Assembly: GCA_008508345.1 (NCBI GenBank) | Contig: QNGE01002708.1 | Coordinates: forward strand, 41,564-105,563 | DNA: 64,000 nucleotides | Direction of reading: 5' to 3' | Source of the DNA: Paragonimus westermani | Lineage: Eukaryota > Platyhelminthes > Trematoda > Plagiorchiida > Troglotrematidae | In this document: in pieces, positions 23,601 through 30,199 of the stretch | How positions within the stretch are numbered: position 1 is the first letter of the stretch | Layout of the letters: the number at the start of each line of letters is the position of its first letter | Position numbers and translations under genes: made by a program | The notes under the pieces: generated by a model | Told to the model about the DNA's origin: nothing | The model's database searches: none | Seen by the model: only the letters and a program-made list of their open reading frames with translations

Positions 23601-24945
23601 TGACGTCAAGACTATATCCTTCATAATGGGCTGATCTATTTAATAAGCCTATGCAGCCTAGTGGCTGAGAAAAAACAACTTGGCTATATAAATATATATT
23701 ATATTGCACCAAAATATTTAGCATCTCCAGGGTGAAGTTCGAACCTGTACGTTTACTCACCTATACCACCCACCAAATCCAAATCACTTGATAGTAATTT
23801 AAATACATTCAACCAAACGTCATGTTCATTCTCCCCTAACCTCTCCCGATACGAAATCCTCAGCACGCGCACACAAATGGCTCTTTCCAATGGCATGCCT
23901 GCTCCGTTGCTTCGTAAGTATGGCCCACGCACCTCTCACAAACCTGCTAGATTCCACAACCTATGGAATTCTGGGTCCGGATAAGACACACTTCTACGGA
24001 CGATCACGTGCATTCGGCTCAGCTGGATATGTTTTCGGGGCCGTAGTGGCCGGTGCGCTCATCTCCGGATTCTCGCAAATAGGAATGGACCAGCAACACA
24101 CACGTTCGCCAACATTTGCGAGCCCCGACATTTCACGATCACCAACCTCCAACTACACGCCAGCCATTGTACTGGGCGGAATGTTTGCGCTGATTGGCAC
24201 CATCATCAGTGGCATTCCTTCCAAGGATGTCAAATCAATGAATATGGAATTGAAACAGGCTCTACTCACCGCACTTCGCTCATCAACAATGCTCACTTGT
24301 TTGCTCAATGCATTCCTGTCCGGACTAGTCTACGCCATTCTGTTCGAATACCAGTTTCTCATATTCACACAACAACTCAACATTCCACCATACTTTATGG
24401 GTATCTTGATCGCTATGATTGTGGTCAGCGAGATACCTGCATTCTTCGTGTCCGGACTGTTCATCCGACGCTTCGGTGAGACCACATGCATTTCGTTCGC
24501 ACACGCACTCTTTGCGCTTCGTCTATTCTCATTCGCCTTCTTCCACAACTACTGGTTCTATCTGATCACAGACTGTCTATTCGGTCCAGCCTTCCCACTA
24601 CTCTACAACGCATTCGCCAATCAGTCAGCCCAGGCTGGATGTGTCACGAAGGGTGTGGCCAGTGGTGTAGTCGCGAGCATGCAAGCTCTGATGAATGCAA
24701 TGTTGTTCGGTGTGAGTCTTTGTATTGGTGGTTTTGTATGGGGCACACTACTGGACCACTTCACTGGAAGACAACTGTTGTACGCCGCTTCCGGAATAGC
24801 TGTTTGTCTTGCCCTTCTCACCCCGTTGTTGGCCTATGTGGTTGGCAGGTGTTTCCGTGGCAAACACGGGCATGCAGACCAGTGTTTATATACCCCAAAC
24901 GACTTTGATGGATGTGATGTCAGTCCCAAATCAACCACTTCATGA
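2531..24945 (+). CDS. MFSD6-like major facilitator transporter gene, 4 exons seen (N-terminus missing)
   Basis: Spliced model: 2531-2688, 5360-5520, 22980-23260, 23864-24945. Each junction has AG/GT borders and phases agree (exon 1 ends phase 0, exon 2 phase 2, exon 3 phase 1), giving 559 residues plus stop. The product looks like a 12-helix major facilitator of the MFSD6 / MFS_1-like family, a plasma- or organelle-membrane transporter whose substrate is not certain. Family hallmarks seen are the TM2-TM3 loop with G-x-L-A-D-G-x-K-x-R (exon 1), a D-S-T-x-x-x-I-L-G segment followed by Y-G-R-S-R-x-F-G-S-x-G (exon 4), and a cysteine-containing soluble loop with two N-glycosylation sequons (exon 3). 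The first exon is missing: exon 1 begins in phase 1 inside the first membrane helix. Intron 2 is about 17.5 kb and full of transposons. Family assignment is firm; exon 3 and the intron 2 span are inference. Confidence 0.75.
2689..5359 (+). other. Intron 1 of MFSD6-like gene
   Basis: Donor GTACCG and acceptor CTGCCCGCAG bound it. It contains only duplicated-arm sequence and a short TA run near 3110. The open frame at 3333-3668 (minus) matches non-coding sequence near 48.1 kb in the other arm and does not stay open there, so it is not a gene. Confidence 0.6.
5360..5520 (+). CDS. MFSD6-like transporter, exon 2 (TM3 and start of loop)
   Basis: Acceptor CTGCCCGCAG at 5359 and donor GTGAGT at 5521. 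It begins VLMSLSLSAMVSICAFFWLP, a membrane helix that continues directly from exon 1, followed by a soluble stretch rich in charged residues. An alternative donor GTATGT lies 4 bases earlier, but the GTGAGT position is favoured for two reasons: it gives the phase needed by exon 3, and the inverted copy at 44368-44528 keeps a GTGGGT donor at the same place. Confidence 0.7.
6000..6710 (-). repeat. Intronic segment shared with 43.4-44.05 kb
   Basis: Strongly matching reverse-complement pair, for example GGAATTCGGCTGA(G/C)AGCTCATGATGAAT and GTTTGGGTGTCATTTGAAAC. The copy at about 43630 contains a tRNA box-B-like GGCTCGAATCC, but there is no clean tRNA fold. It is most simply explained as part of the inverted duplication arms. 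Confidence 0.65.
6711..7008 (+). repeat. 5' LTR of gypsy element
   Basis: Begins TGTTGTATAA and ends TCATAACA (TG...CA). It aligns with 10029-10327 throughout, sharing for example TTCGGGAAC, GACGATACACTGCTGC and CCGTTGTCTTATGTTT. A candidate primer-binding site TGGTGCCGTGACG starts at 7011, two bases after the LTR. The priming tRNA could not be assigned. Confidence 0.8.
7063..7450 (+). pseudogene. gag fragment of gypsy element
   Basis: Starts MATFREFL then a stop. It continues EFEEVAEVIGLKTDCRKQAA, then shifts frame to a basic stretch with R-F-S-C-G-K-M-D-V-G-R, a decayed CCHC zinc knuckle that keeps only part of its cysteine/histidine set. It encodes no intact protein. Confidence 0.6.
7463..7681 (+). 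pseudogene. Aspartic protease fragment of gypsy element
   Basis: Open 72-codon frame with LVDTAVTISLI, aligned with the retroviral-type protease active site L-V-D-T-G-A-x-x-S-L-I. The Gly after Asp-Thr is replaced, so activity is unlikely. The following sequence runs into stops near 7680. Confidence 0.6.
8090..8900 (+). pseudogene. Reverse transcriptase / RNase H remnants of gypsy element
   Basis: Broken frames show LSFGLSRVTF (canonical L-P-F-G-L-S) and LYEDDIVIYG (Y-x-D-D box, acidic pair kept). The connection segment LREFLGRTRYSNRIAKNF then PLYKFPLKDKQ is typical of gypsy RT. Past a stop, LEKAYLATIWALGK and EIDHKPLKWI are the RNase H core. At least six stops or frameshifts lie in 800 bases. 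Confidence 0.75.
10029..10327 (+). repeat. 3' LTR of gypsy element
   Basis: Begins TGTTGTATAA and ends near TCATAAAA. It is preceded by the purine tract AGTAGGGAGGAG, a good polypurine tract. It contains CACACAATAAACAAC, a possible polyadenylation signal near its 3' end. No unambiguous target-site duplication remains. Confidence 0.8.
10328..12390. other. Intron 2 DNA, partly inverted-duplication arm, no gene seen
   Basis: To about 11.15 kb it matches the reverse complement of 42.8-43.4 kb. Beyond that I could not follow the match. No exon, RNA gene or element was recognised. Confidence 0.5.
12391..12735 (+). mobile_element. tRNA-derived SINE, unrearranged diverged copy
   Basis: Leader GATCGATTGGGGTCAACTGG, then a tRNA-like head (box-A-like CAGTGGTCAACACGC near 12530; box-B-like GGAATTTCGGTTCCCG near 12571). 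This continues in the same orientation into the body ATGAGAGCGAAACTCGAGTC (12614) and a diverged 3' part to about 12735. It is the only copy here in which head and body are both forward, so it gives the ancestral order for the family. Confidence 0.6.
12736..15040. other. Intron 2 DNA without recognised features
   Basis: Several open frames of 60-120 codons exist on both strands but none shows a known motif, splice context or low-entropy coding pattern. No RNA gene or repeat was identified. Confidence 0.4.
15297..15683 (-). pseudogene. Penelope RT-endonuclease linker and GIY-YIG fragment
   Basis: Longest open stretch of the element (128 codons). It includes NLPFKGDHITTAVSENY and the GIY-YIG segment CSCGVIYIDRTN. 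Replacement of the catalytic-loop Gly by Asp argues against nuclease activity. Confidence 0.75.
16024..16400 (-). pseudogene. Penelope reverse transcriptase fragments
   Basis: Two overlapping minus-strand frames carry the fingers/palm segment (PLRPTLCTDNSAYHNLAKQI) and the palm motif with DGVAVDSSLGPALADIF, with a frameshift between them. The Y-x-D-D part beyond 16024 could not be read in an open frame. Confidence 0.75.
17381..17438. repeat. Two-copy tandem repeat, period 32
   Basis: TGTATCGTTTTTGTCAGCGC followed by C/TTATAC occurs at 17381 and again at 17413. It lies at the point where BEL/Pao similarity ends. Confidence 0.8.
17618..18067 (-). pseudogene. BEL/Pao RNase H-like domain
   Basis: A 149-codon open stretch with VVLWTHSMLVLQYIRNTTLR and SQWGHAPSELNPADVVSR, diagnostic of BEL/Pao. 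The catalytic W-T-D-S is W-T-H-S here, with His replacing the active-site Asp, while N-P-A-D-x-x-S-R is kept. It continues into DWLK, where the strand stops. Confidence 0.85.
18255..18800 (-). pseudogene. BEL/Pao reverse transcriptase N-terminal half
   Basis: Minus strand: GSPLRTGMKQVPDNHSMCER and KRKLLKDAILKSKF match the BEL/Pao segment ahead of RT. VRIMFDYVVAYQGVTLNHVL then LLQGTDLISNLIGVLLRF match RT motifs 1-2. After two adjacent stops the frame reaches MRKDFCVY and is cut by the 481-base deletion in the catalytic loop. Confidence 0.8.
18840..19265 (-). pseudogene. BEL/Pao protease-RT linker
   Basis: Minus-strand frame at 19041-19265 contains QQWTHLAGLDFAGTLDKGVG then GVPQAHWLFGQ, matching the BEL/Pao signature of W-P-H-L-x-G-I followed by D-V-P-E-A-H-W. 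It is identical to 63690-63914. Confidence 0.75.
19486..20055 (-). pseudogene. BEL/Pao gag C-terminal part with zinc-knuckle region
   Basis: A 189-codon open stretch. It contains NLTRVVEQLPGGLQEKWVNM and FNSTENRIPEVSSEYG (BEL/Pao gag). C-F-L-C and a following D-C are knuckle 1; R-R-C-F-I-Y-L-K is knuckle 2, lacking one Cys; CLRSGFGGRHHIRMH resembles the conserved C-x-x-C-G-G-x-H-H-x-x-L-H. It is the longest open frame of the element. Confidence 0.8.
20701..22979. other. Intron 2 DNA between BEL/Pao gag and exon 3
   Basis: The BEL/Pao leader and LTR would be expected here, but I found no convincing LTR pair. Open frames at 20865-21185 (minus), 21504-21875 (plus) and 22564-22935 (plus) have no recognised motif. 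Confidence 0.4.
22980..23260 (+). CDS. MFSD6-like transporter, exon 3 (soluble loop, probable)
   Basis: Open frame between acceptor CCACCGACCAG (ends 22979) and donor GTGAGG (23261). It starts in the phase left by exon 2 and ends in the phase needed by exon 4. The roughly 93 residues are hydrophilic, with no membrane helix, two N-x-S/T sequons (RNIS and GNCT) and three cysteines, as expected for an extracellular loop between helices 3 and 4. There is no sequence motif that proves it belongs here. The support is phase agreement, position just upstream of exon 4, and duplication of its 3' end with adjoining intron near 25.2 kb. Confidence 0.55.
23261..23863 (+). other. Intron 3 of MFSD6-like gene
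   Basis: A 603-base intron, GTGAGG...CAG. Its first 380 bases match 25249-25545. It contains a short AT-rich stretch near 23685-23715 and nothing else recognisable. Confidence 0.5.
23864..24945 (+). CDS. MFSD6-like transporter, terminal exon 4 (TM4-TM12 and C-terminus)
   Basis: The acceptor is TCCCGATACGAAATCCTCAG, ending at 23863; the stop TGA is at 24943-24945. The exon encodes about 360 residues with roughly nine hydrophobic helices. The first carries the MFSD6-type sequence LLDSTTYGILGPDKTHFYGR, followed by RAFGSAGYVFGAVVAGALIS. Later helices include YFMGILIAMIVVSEIPAFF and GVASGVVASMQALMNAMLFG. The tail after the last helix is short and hydrophilic and contains cysteines. Reading is uninterrupted for over 1 kb, by far the longest open frame here, and codon use looks like real coding DNA. 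The methionine at 23890 is internal, not a start, if the splice model is right. No AATAAA signal is obvious just downstream. Confidence 0.88.
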
Positions 24946-25099
24946 AATGTTCGCATTTTTATATTCCACTGATTTGCTCGCTCATAGTCTTCGTAAACCC
25001 AACTTATTGAAACAAGTGCTTAAATGTGTTGATGTTTGTCCATCTTTGTGTTGATTCACAAGCATGTAAAATGCAACGTACAAGTAGAATGTTTGTTCG

Positions 25100-25545
25100 A
25101 ATTATGTTGTTCAGTCTCATTTTTTCACACTCAGCTTGTATAAGACAGCAGGTTTTAAGAGACGTGGTGGTGCTTCCGTAATTTGGCTAAACTACTCATG
25201 TCTTTTCAAAACAGGACAACTGTACTATGATTCGAAATCAGAGGCTAGGTAAGTAAAACTGAGCACATTCGTGAATATACTGCGCACACGTTGCATATTT
25301 ACCCGAGGTCTGCAGTTGGAATGCAATAGAACGGATGGTTGGATTAACTGGCACATACGTACCAACGTTGAGGACGTATTGTGCATAACAACTAGATTTT
25401 CACGATGTGTCTTTAAGCGAACTCATTCTATGGTTATCGATGAATACGGCTGTTGTCATGTGCTCCATAGGAAGCCCACTCGTCGATCGTTTACGATGAC
25501 TCTGTAGACACTGTCCTTCATAACTCATACAGTGATGTAGTTTAT
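25100..25545 (+). pseudogene. Duplicated fragment of exon 3 end plus adjoining intron
   Basis: The sequence GACAACTGTACTATGATTCG at 25213-25232 matches the last part of transporter exon 3 (23227-23246). It runs to a splice donor GTAAGT at 25249, the equivalent of the GTGAGG at 23261. The downstream 300 bases (for example ATACTGCGCACA) continue to match 23265-23640, ending near CCTTCATAA. Upstream of 25195 the match fades. It lies about 150-600 bases past the gene's stop codon in the same orientation, so it is a remnant of a further partial copy of the locus, not a usable exon here. Confidence 0.65.
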
Positions 25546-26059
25546 ACAAAGTGTTCTCACCCCCTAACTGTACGCTAGATTAAAAGGCAGCTTCCTGTCA
25601 ACATTCAACGACAGCTGCATATTATTCACATAGGAGGTGGCAAATTGATAGAAATTCATATCATTTTCTACTCCACTAATGACGGAGAAACGTTACTAAT
25701 GCAACTTTACAAAAGGTCCATATCTAATGCGGTTTTCGTGGCGTATATTGTAGCAGTCGTATCTAGCTAATGAGTGCGTCATCGTTGAGTCATCCTCGAA
25801 GGTATCAACCCTTGGAACAACGACGCAAAGCTCAAAATACAATCATTGATTTGGGCCAGTTCTTCCTGATGGATAAATTGACGTAAACCAGGAAAGAGTG
25901 ATTTGCTTCAAAGCTTCAAGCATGTTACATAACAGAATACGCACAATAACACACGTGCTTTCACACACATTCACGCACATCATTTACCAGGGCCATTCGT
26001 GAAGATTGGCAGACACTATGTTTGGATACAAAGTGAACACTGAACGCAATTGCTTGTGG

Positions 26060-26250
26060 AGTTCACATTCCGGCAGAATTTCTAGTCAGTCTCTTTCTGA
26101 CTGAAGCAGTGCAAAAACGTTTGACAAGTTGATAGACGAGTCACTCCCTACGCGAGGACGATGGTGCAGTGGTCAGCACAAGTTTCTTCTGAAACCGTGG
26201 TTGGAATGCAAATCCTAGCCGCAGTAAGGATGCGCTCCCTAAAGGCGATC
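26060..26250 (+). mobile_element. SINE copy with inverted body, diverged
   Basis: CAGAATTTCTAGTCAGTCTC at 26074 is a reverse-complement body segment. It is followed by a forward tRNA-like head (GGTGCAGTGGTCAGCAC at 26163; TTGGAATGCAAATCC at 26201). This is the same head/body inversion as the copy at 29825-30184, but older. Confidence 0.5.
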
Positions 26251-26481
26251 TACGAAGAAAAAGGCTGGAAAAATAACGCGCCTTTTTCATACTGACTACC
26301 TGAAAAATCCATCAAAATGTTGAATTTGCAGCCACTTCAGTGATGTTTAACTGTTATATAAATTTTGTCAACATTTCGTTTGACATTCGTCTTCTCTACT
26401 ATCAGCGTTACCTAAACGATGCTGTCGTCCAGATCGGAATCGATTCCACACGTGTGACTAATCGAGTAGCCAAAAAGCCGT

Positions 26482-26682
26482 TCTTTATTTTCAAGTTGAC
26501 CATCACTCGCATTTGATCGCAGCCTTCGCATTCAGATAGAATTTCCAGCCAGCCTCTTTCGAAAAGAAGCACTAGACTCGAGTTTCGCTCTCATTAGGGT
26601 TCATCAGTAGTGCATATCCTTCCGACCAAATGTGAGTGATGGTCAACTTGTAAATAAACCAAATCCCCGATTACTCATCAAC
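26482..26682 (+). mobile_element. SINE copy, inverted 5' segment plus forward 3' tail
   Basis: 26482-26613 is the reverse complement of head-end to tail (TTTTCAAGTTGACCATCAC ... AGTAGTGCATATCCTT). 26619-26682 is a forward tail (CAAATGTGAGTGATGGTCAA ... CCCCGATTACTCATCA). The two tail segments are inverted repeats of one another. Possible short flanking duplication TCTTTATT. Confidence 0.7.
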
Positions 26683-26689
26683 AATCTTT

Positions 26690-27065
26690 ATTGTCCAACA
26701 CGCTCGTTACAATGCTACGCGCGCGCTCGCGTTTATGAGTCACCATTCCGGACCACAACACCCCCGATTTTCGCTGACACACCGTGCGCACTCCGACCCG
26801 GTTTGTGGGTCTGACGCCTCTTGTCAAAGCGTTTTTTGCCTGCCGTTTCTCGTCCGTTGGGCCGATCTCGTTGTGCGATGGTTCGTCTGATCGCCCACGC
26901 TGCCCGCAATCCGTCCATTGTGTCCTCTGGCCGTATCCTTTGATCACGTCGAAATATTTCCCCAGATATTAGGATGATCGTGAACCCAATCTGGTCATTC
27001 ATCCCATTTTGCCTGCTATGCCTCGCCCGTTGGTCCGATCCAGTTCGTTGTTTCTGCTGAAACAT
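26690..27065. repeat. GC/CpG-rich block with internal repeat
   Basis: Locally GC-rich with many CG dinucleotides, unlike its surroundings. TTGCCTGC...CGTTGGGCCGATC (26836-26874) recurs in diverged form at 27009-27051 (period about 173), with a weaker middle copy near 26890. The long minus-strand open frames (26733-27065) are arginine-rich and probably a by-product of this composition. It could be an LTR or satellite fragment. Confidence 0.5.
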
Positions 27066-27379
27066 ACAATGTGCTGCGGGTTAGGAGTAGCTATCGTATG
27101 TATAGTTTCAGATGAGTTGAAACCAAAAAGTAATTGTCGAAGTAAAAAGTTGTGTCCATCATAAAATGACTCCTGGATTGTGCATCGCAATATCCTTGAT
27201 CACAACAATGAACACCCATATGACAGCTGAGAAAATTTTCATGGGTAAACATAGTAGGTGTACGTAAAATGACAACACAAGATGAACATTTTATACACAA
27301 CACTGGTTGTAACTTGCGTATCTTCAAGGACTATCCACTCAATCACATACGAAAAAAAGAATATTGCATTTTAATAATG

Positions 27380-27490
27380 TATTTCCGTCGTGCCTAAAGT
27401 GAGGACTACAGTCTAGTGGTCAACAAGGATGTCTTTTGAAGGCATGGTCGAAATTCGAATACTGAGATTGCTAGGGATATGTACTACATA
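27380..27490 (+). mobile_element. SINE head fragment
   Basis: CGTCGTGCCTAAAGTGAGGA then TCTAGTGGTCAACAAGG and TCGAAATTCGAATACTG, followed by GGATATGTACTAC, all in the order of the family head. It ends before the body. Confidence 0.55.
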
Positions 27491-28634
27491 CGCTGGCTAA
27501 AAAATCTGTGGAAGCTGCAACAATTTCGATGATATTTAGTAGTTATTTGGACCTTGTTTTTCATCTGACATTCCACTGTTAATATCGTCGTGCCGTGGTG
27601 GTTACAAAGCGGTTATTTTTATTGAGATTGGAATTAATTTTTTATTTATGGTTGGTGACAAATTGCATGTTGATGTCATTCAGTAGTTTCATTCAAACTC
27701 CTCATGAAATTGCACGAGAACAGAAGATTATGAGCGTGCTGTATTGTGTAAAACAATGAGTAGATTATACCCTTGCTGAGCTGATGAGGATAGACTGGAA
27801 TCGGTTTGAGAATGTTGAACTAGCCGTAAGAATTCAGTTGCATATCGTAGCCATTTTACATTAGGTAAACAGTGAACAAGATCTGTTGAAAACTTTCAGG
27901 GCAATCCGAGTTTGATGTTAGGTAATTTTGCTCACTGCTTGAAATACAGGGTTTCACAAACCCAGGAAGTCGTTCATTTACCAGTAAGGAAATTACGGGA
28001 ATGTTATTCTACTTAAACATTTTCAGGTCAGATGTTTCACAGCCGTTTTCAGATGAGCATATGAGAGATGCGAATGTTGGAACAGGTTATTAGTTAAAAA
28101 TCGGAAATGAGAAGCTCACATCCTCGCATCTTACGAAAACTTCCCATGTCCACGCCAACGTAGGTCTCCTTTGAGATAGTGGTTGAACTATGTATAAGTT
28201 TACACCATACTGCGCGTGAGTAATTCAGCGCAGCCTGAGAAAAGCACGAAGGGAGTTTACAGTGCAATCTAGCAAAGAATGATTTTCTCCAGTACTGGAA
28301 CTTGCCATTGGCAACCGTGCTATTTCCAGATTCTTGTTGTGTTGCTAATGAGTGGTTTAACATAGACGTTGATTTAAGAGGCGCAATGATGAAATCGTCT
28401 CTCCAGCCGAAGCACGGATTTTTACAACTAGGTTTTCGTCTTGATTTTATGTTCAGTGAATAATTCCGTTTTGATGTTGTGCCAATCGACATCTGCGTCG
28501 ATTTAATGGGAAAACAACCCATACGGTATCCGCGATCATGGATCAGAACCCCAGCATCTTTTTACACAATTCATATAGGTTCGAACCATTCTATACGTTA
28601 GCACATTCCACCATTAAGTTCGTCGATGAAATGA

Positions 28635-29297
28635 ATGACAGTGTGGCATAAATCTACTCGATTCACCACTTATCCAAACTACGACACAACAGAAGATCTG
28701 AGAGACCAGTTGGTCATTCCACCACCGCTACGGAAGGCGGTATTAAAAAACTTACAAAAAAGTCACCTGGACGTGGAGAAAATGAAAGCCCTGGCTCGGC
28801 AGACGTGTTGGTGGCCGGAGATAAACTCGGATATCAAGAACATCGCAAGAAACTTTCACTCCCGCCCCCACAAAAAAAAGACAAGACCGAAGAATTGGAC
28901 ACCTGGGCCGGACAGTTACCTACCTTGGCAGCGGGTACATGCGGACTATTGTGGATCACTTCTTGGTAAATATTACATTCTAGTGTTGATTGATTCATAC
29001 TCACGGTGGTCAGAAGTATTTCTTACAACCTCATCCTCTACCTCGTTTACCACGCAAGCACTTCATAAATATTTCAGTCTTGAAGGCATTCTGCAGGCCT
29101 TGGTGACGGACAACGGGTCACACTTTTGTTGCAATGAAATGAAAGAGTGGTTTGACAGCATCGAGTGTCGTCACTTGCGAAGTGCGCTTGGGCATCCATG
29201 TTCAAACGGGGTCAGAGAAAACCTGATGAAGACGTTCAAAAGTGCCGTGAGTTCCACTGATTTTAAAACGCTTGCAGAAATGGATGTTTCTCAATAA
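28635..29297 (+). pseudogene. Ty3/gypsy integrase fragment, catalytic triad retained
   Basis: A 220-codon open frame. HLDVEKMKALARQTCWWPEI is the H-H part of the zinc finger, but the C-x-x-C partner reads F-H-S-R, so the finger is broken. The core then shows WQRVHADYCGSLLGKYYILV (first Asp), ALVTDNGSHF (second Asp) and a Glu in GVRENLMK at the expected position, so the D-D-E triad is present. It stops after MDVSQ; degraded chromodomain-side sequence follows. No protease, RT or LTR was found next to it, so this is an isolated fragment. The initial residues come from a 56-62-base segment repeated at 29600-29660. Start codon is not meaningful. Confidence 0.85.
28642..28703 (+). repeat. Direct repeat flanking integrase fragment, copy 1
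   Basis: AAATCTACTCGATTCACCAC followed by TTATCCAAACT and CAGAAGATCTGAGA. About 90% identical to 29598-29660. Confidence 0.85.
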
Positions 29298-29597
29298 CTT
29301 TCTGCTTCATTATAGGAACGCAGCCCATTGCATAACGTAGGACAGTCCAACAATGCCATCTAAATCAAGACATCTAAGAATATCACTTCAGTGTGTAGAT
29401 TCAACGGATGTGATGTATTTTCATAGAAACAATTTGCGAACTTCCAAAGGATTATTCACTCACCAGCTAGGCAGCACGAACACTGCAGAAGTGGCCAAGC
29501 GGGAAGCGGAACAACCTGTACTACAAGAGTTTGACACTCCAAGAAGGTTAGAACAATTGGCAAAGATGAATGCGGAAACTTCTGGAAGAGAGGAGGG

Positions 29598-29660
29598 TTG
29601 TGGTAAAAATCTACTCGATTTACCACTTATCCAAACTCCAACTCAACAGAAGACCTGAGA
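29598..29660 (+). repeat. Direct repeat flanking integrase fragment, copy 2
   Basis: AAATCTACTCGATTTACCAC followed by TTATCCAAACT and CAGAAGACCTGAGA. It lies 957 bases after copy 1 and is read in a different frame. Confidence 0.85.
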
Positions 29661-29824
29661 AGTGGCCAATCCAAATGTCGCGCTAAAGATAAGACAGGAT
29701 TGGACGAGCGGTCTCAGTGTTGTGCTTCCCGGTATTCGCCGATTTGTTGGTTCCGTATTGCACCAGTTAGCCTAAAGTTCGTGACTTTGCTAATACGTTC
29801 AGCCAGTGACAGACTGTGATTTCT

Positions 29825-30184
29825 GATGAGTAGTCGGGGATTTGGTTCATTTTCAAGTTGAACATTACTCACATTTGATCGTAGTGTTCGCATTCAGAGA
29901 GACTTTCCAGCCAGCCTCTTTCGACCTGTCTGGGAAGTCCTAATCACGGGGTTATCGATTGGAGTTAACAGGACAGTTACGGTGTCTCCTCTCGAGACGA
30001 TCGAGCAACCTGATCATTGCTCACAGGCGAGAGTGGTTGAGCGTTCAGTTTTGATAATTCGGTCTTGCCTAATGTGAGGTCAATGGGGCAGCGGTTAACA
30101 CGGTTGTCTCATGATTGGAATGTCCGGAGTTCAAATCCCGGCCGTGGCAAGGATATGCACTACTGACGAGCTCTAATGACAGCG
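29825..30184 (+). mobile_element. SINE copy with inverted body and 14-base target-site duplication
   Basis: Flanked by AGACTGTGATTTCT at 29811-29824 and 30185-30198. 29825-29925 is the reverse complement of the 3' body/tail (GATGAGTAGTCGGGGATTTG ...). From 29954 it runs forward through the leader (GATCGATTGGAGTTAACAGG) and the tRNA-like head (box A-like GCAGCGGTTAACACGG, box B-like GGAGTTCAAATCCCGG). The duplication proves that both halves entered as one insertion. Confidence 0.8.
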
Positions 30185-30199
30185 AGACTGTGATTTCTT

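Noticed and set aside
25971..25992. About 22-base match to 41532-41553 (CGCACATCATTTACCAGGGC-like)
   Set aside because: Flanks do not align. It is too short to support a repeat family or duplication boundary.
26733..27065. Arginine-rich 110-codon minus-strand frame
   Set aside because: It follows from the CpG-rich repeat composition; there is no motif and an alternative overlapping frame is equally long.
30090..30160. tRNA-like sequence with box A and box B
   Set aside because: It is the head of an inserted SINE bounded by a target-site duplication, not a functional tRNA gene.
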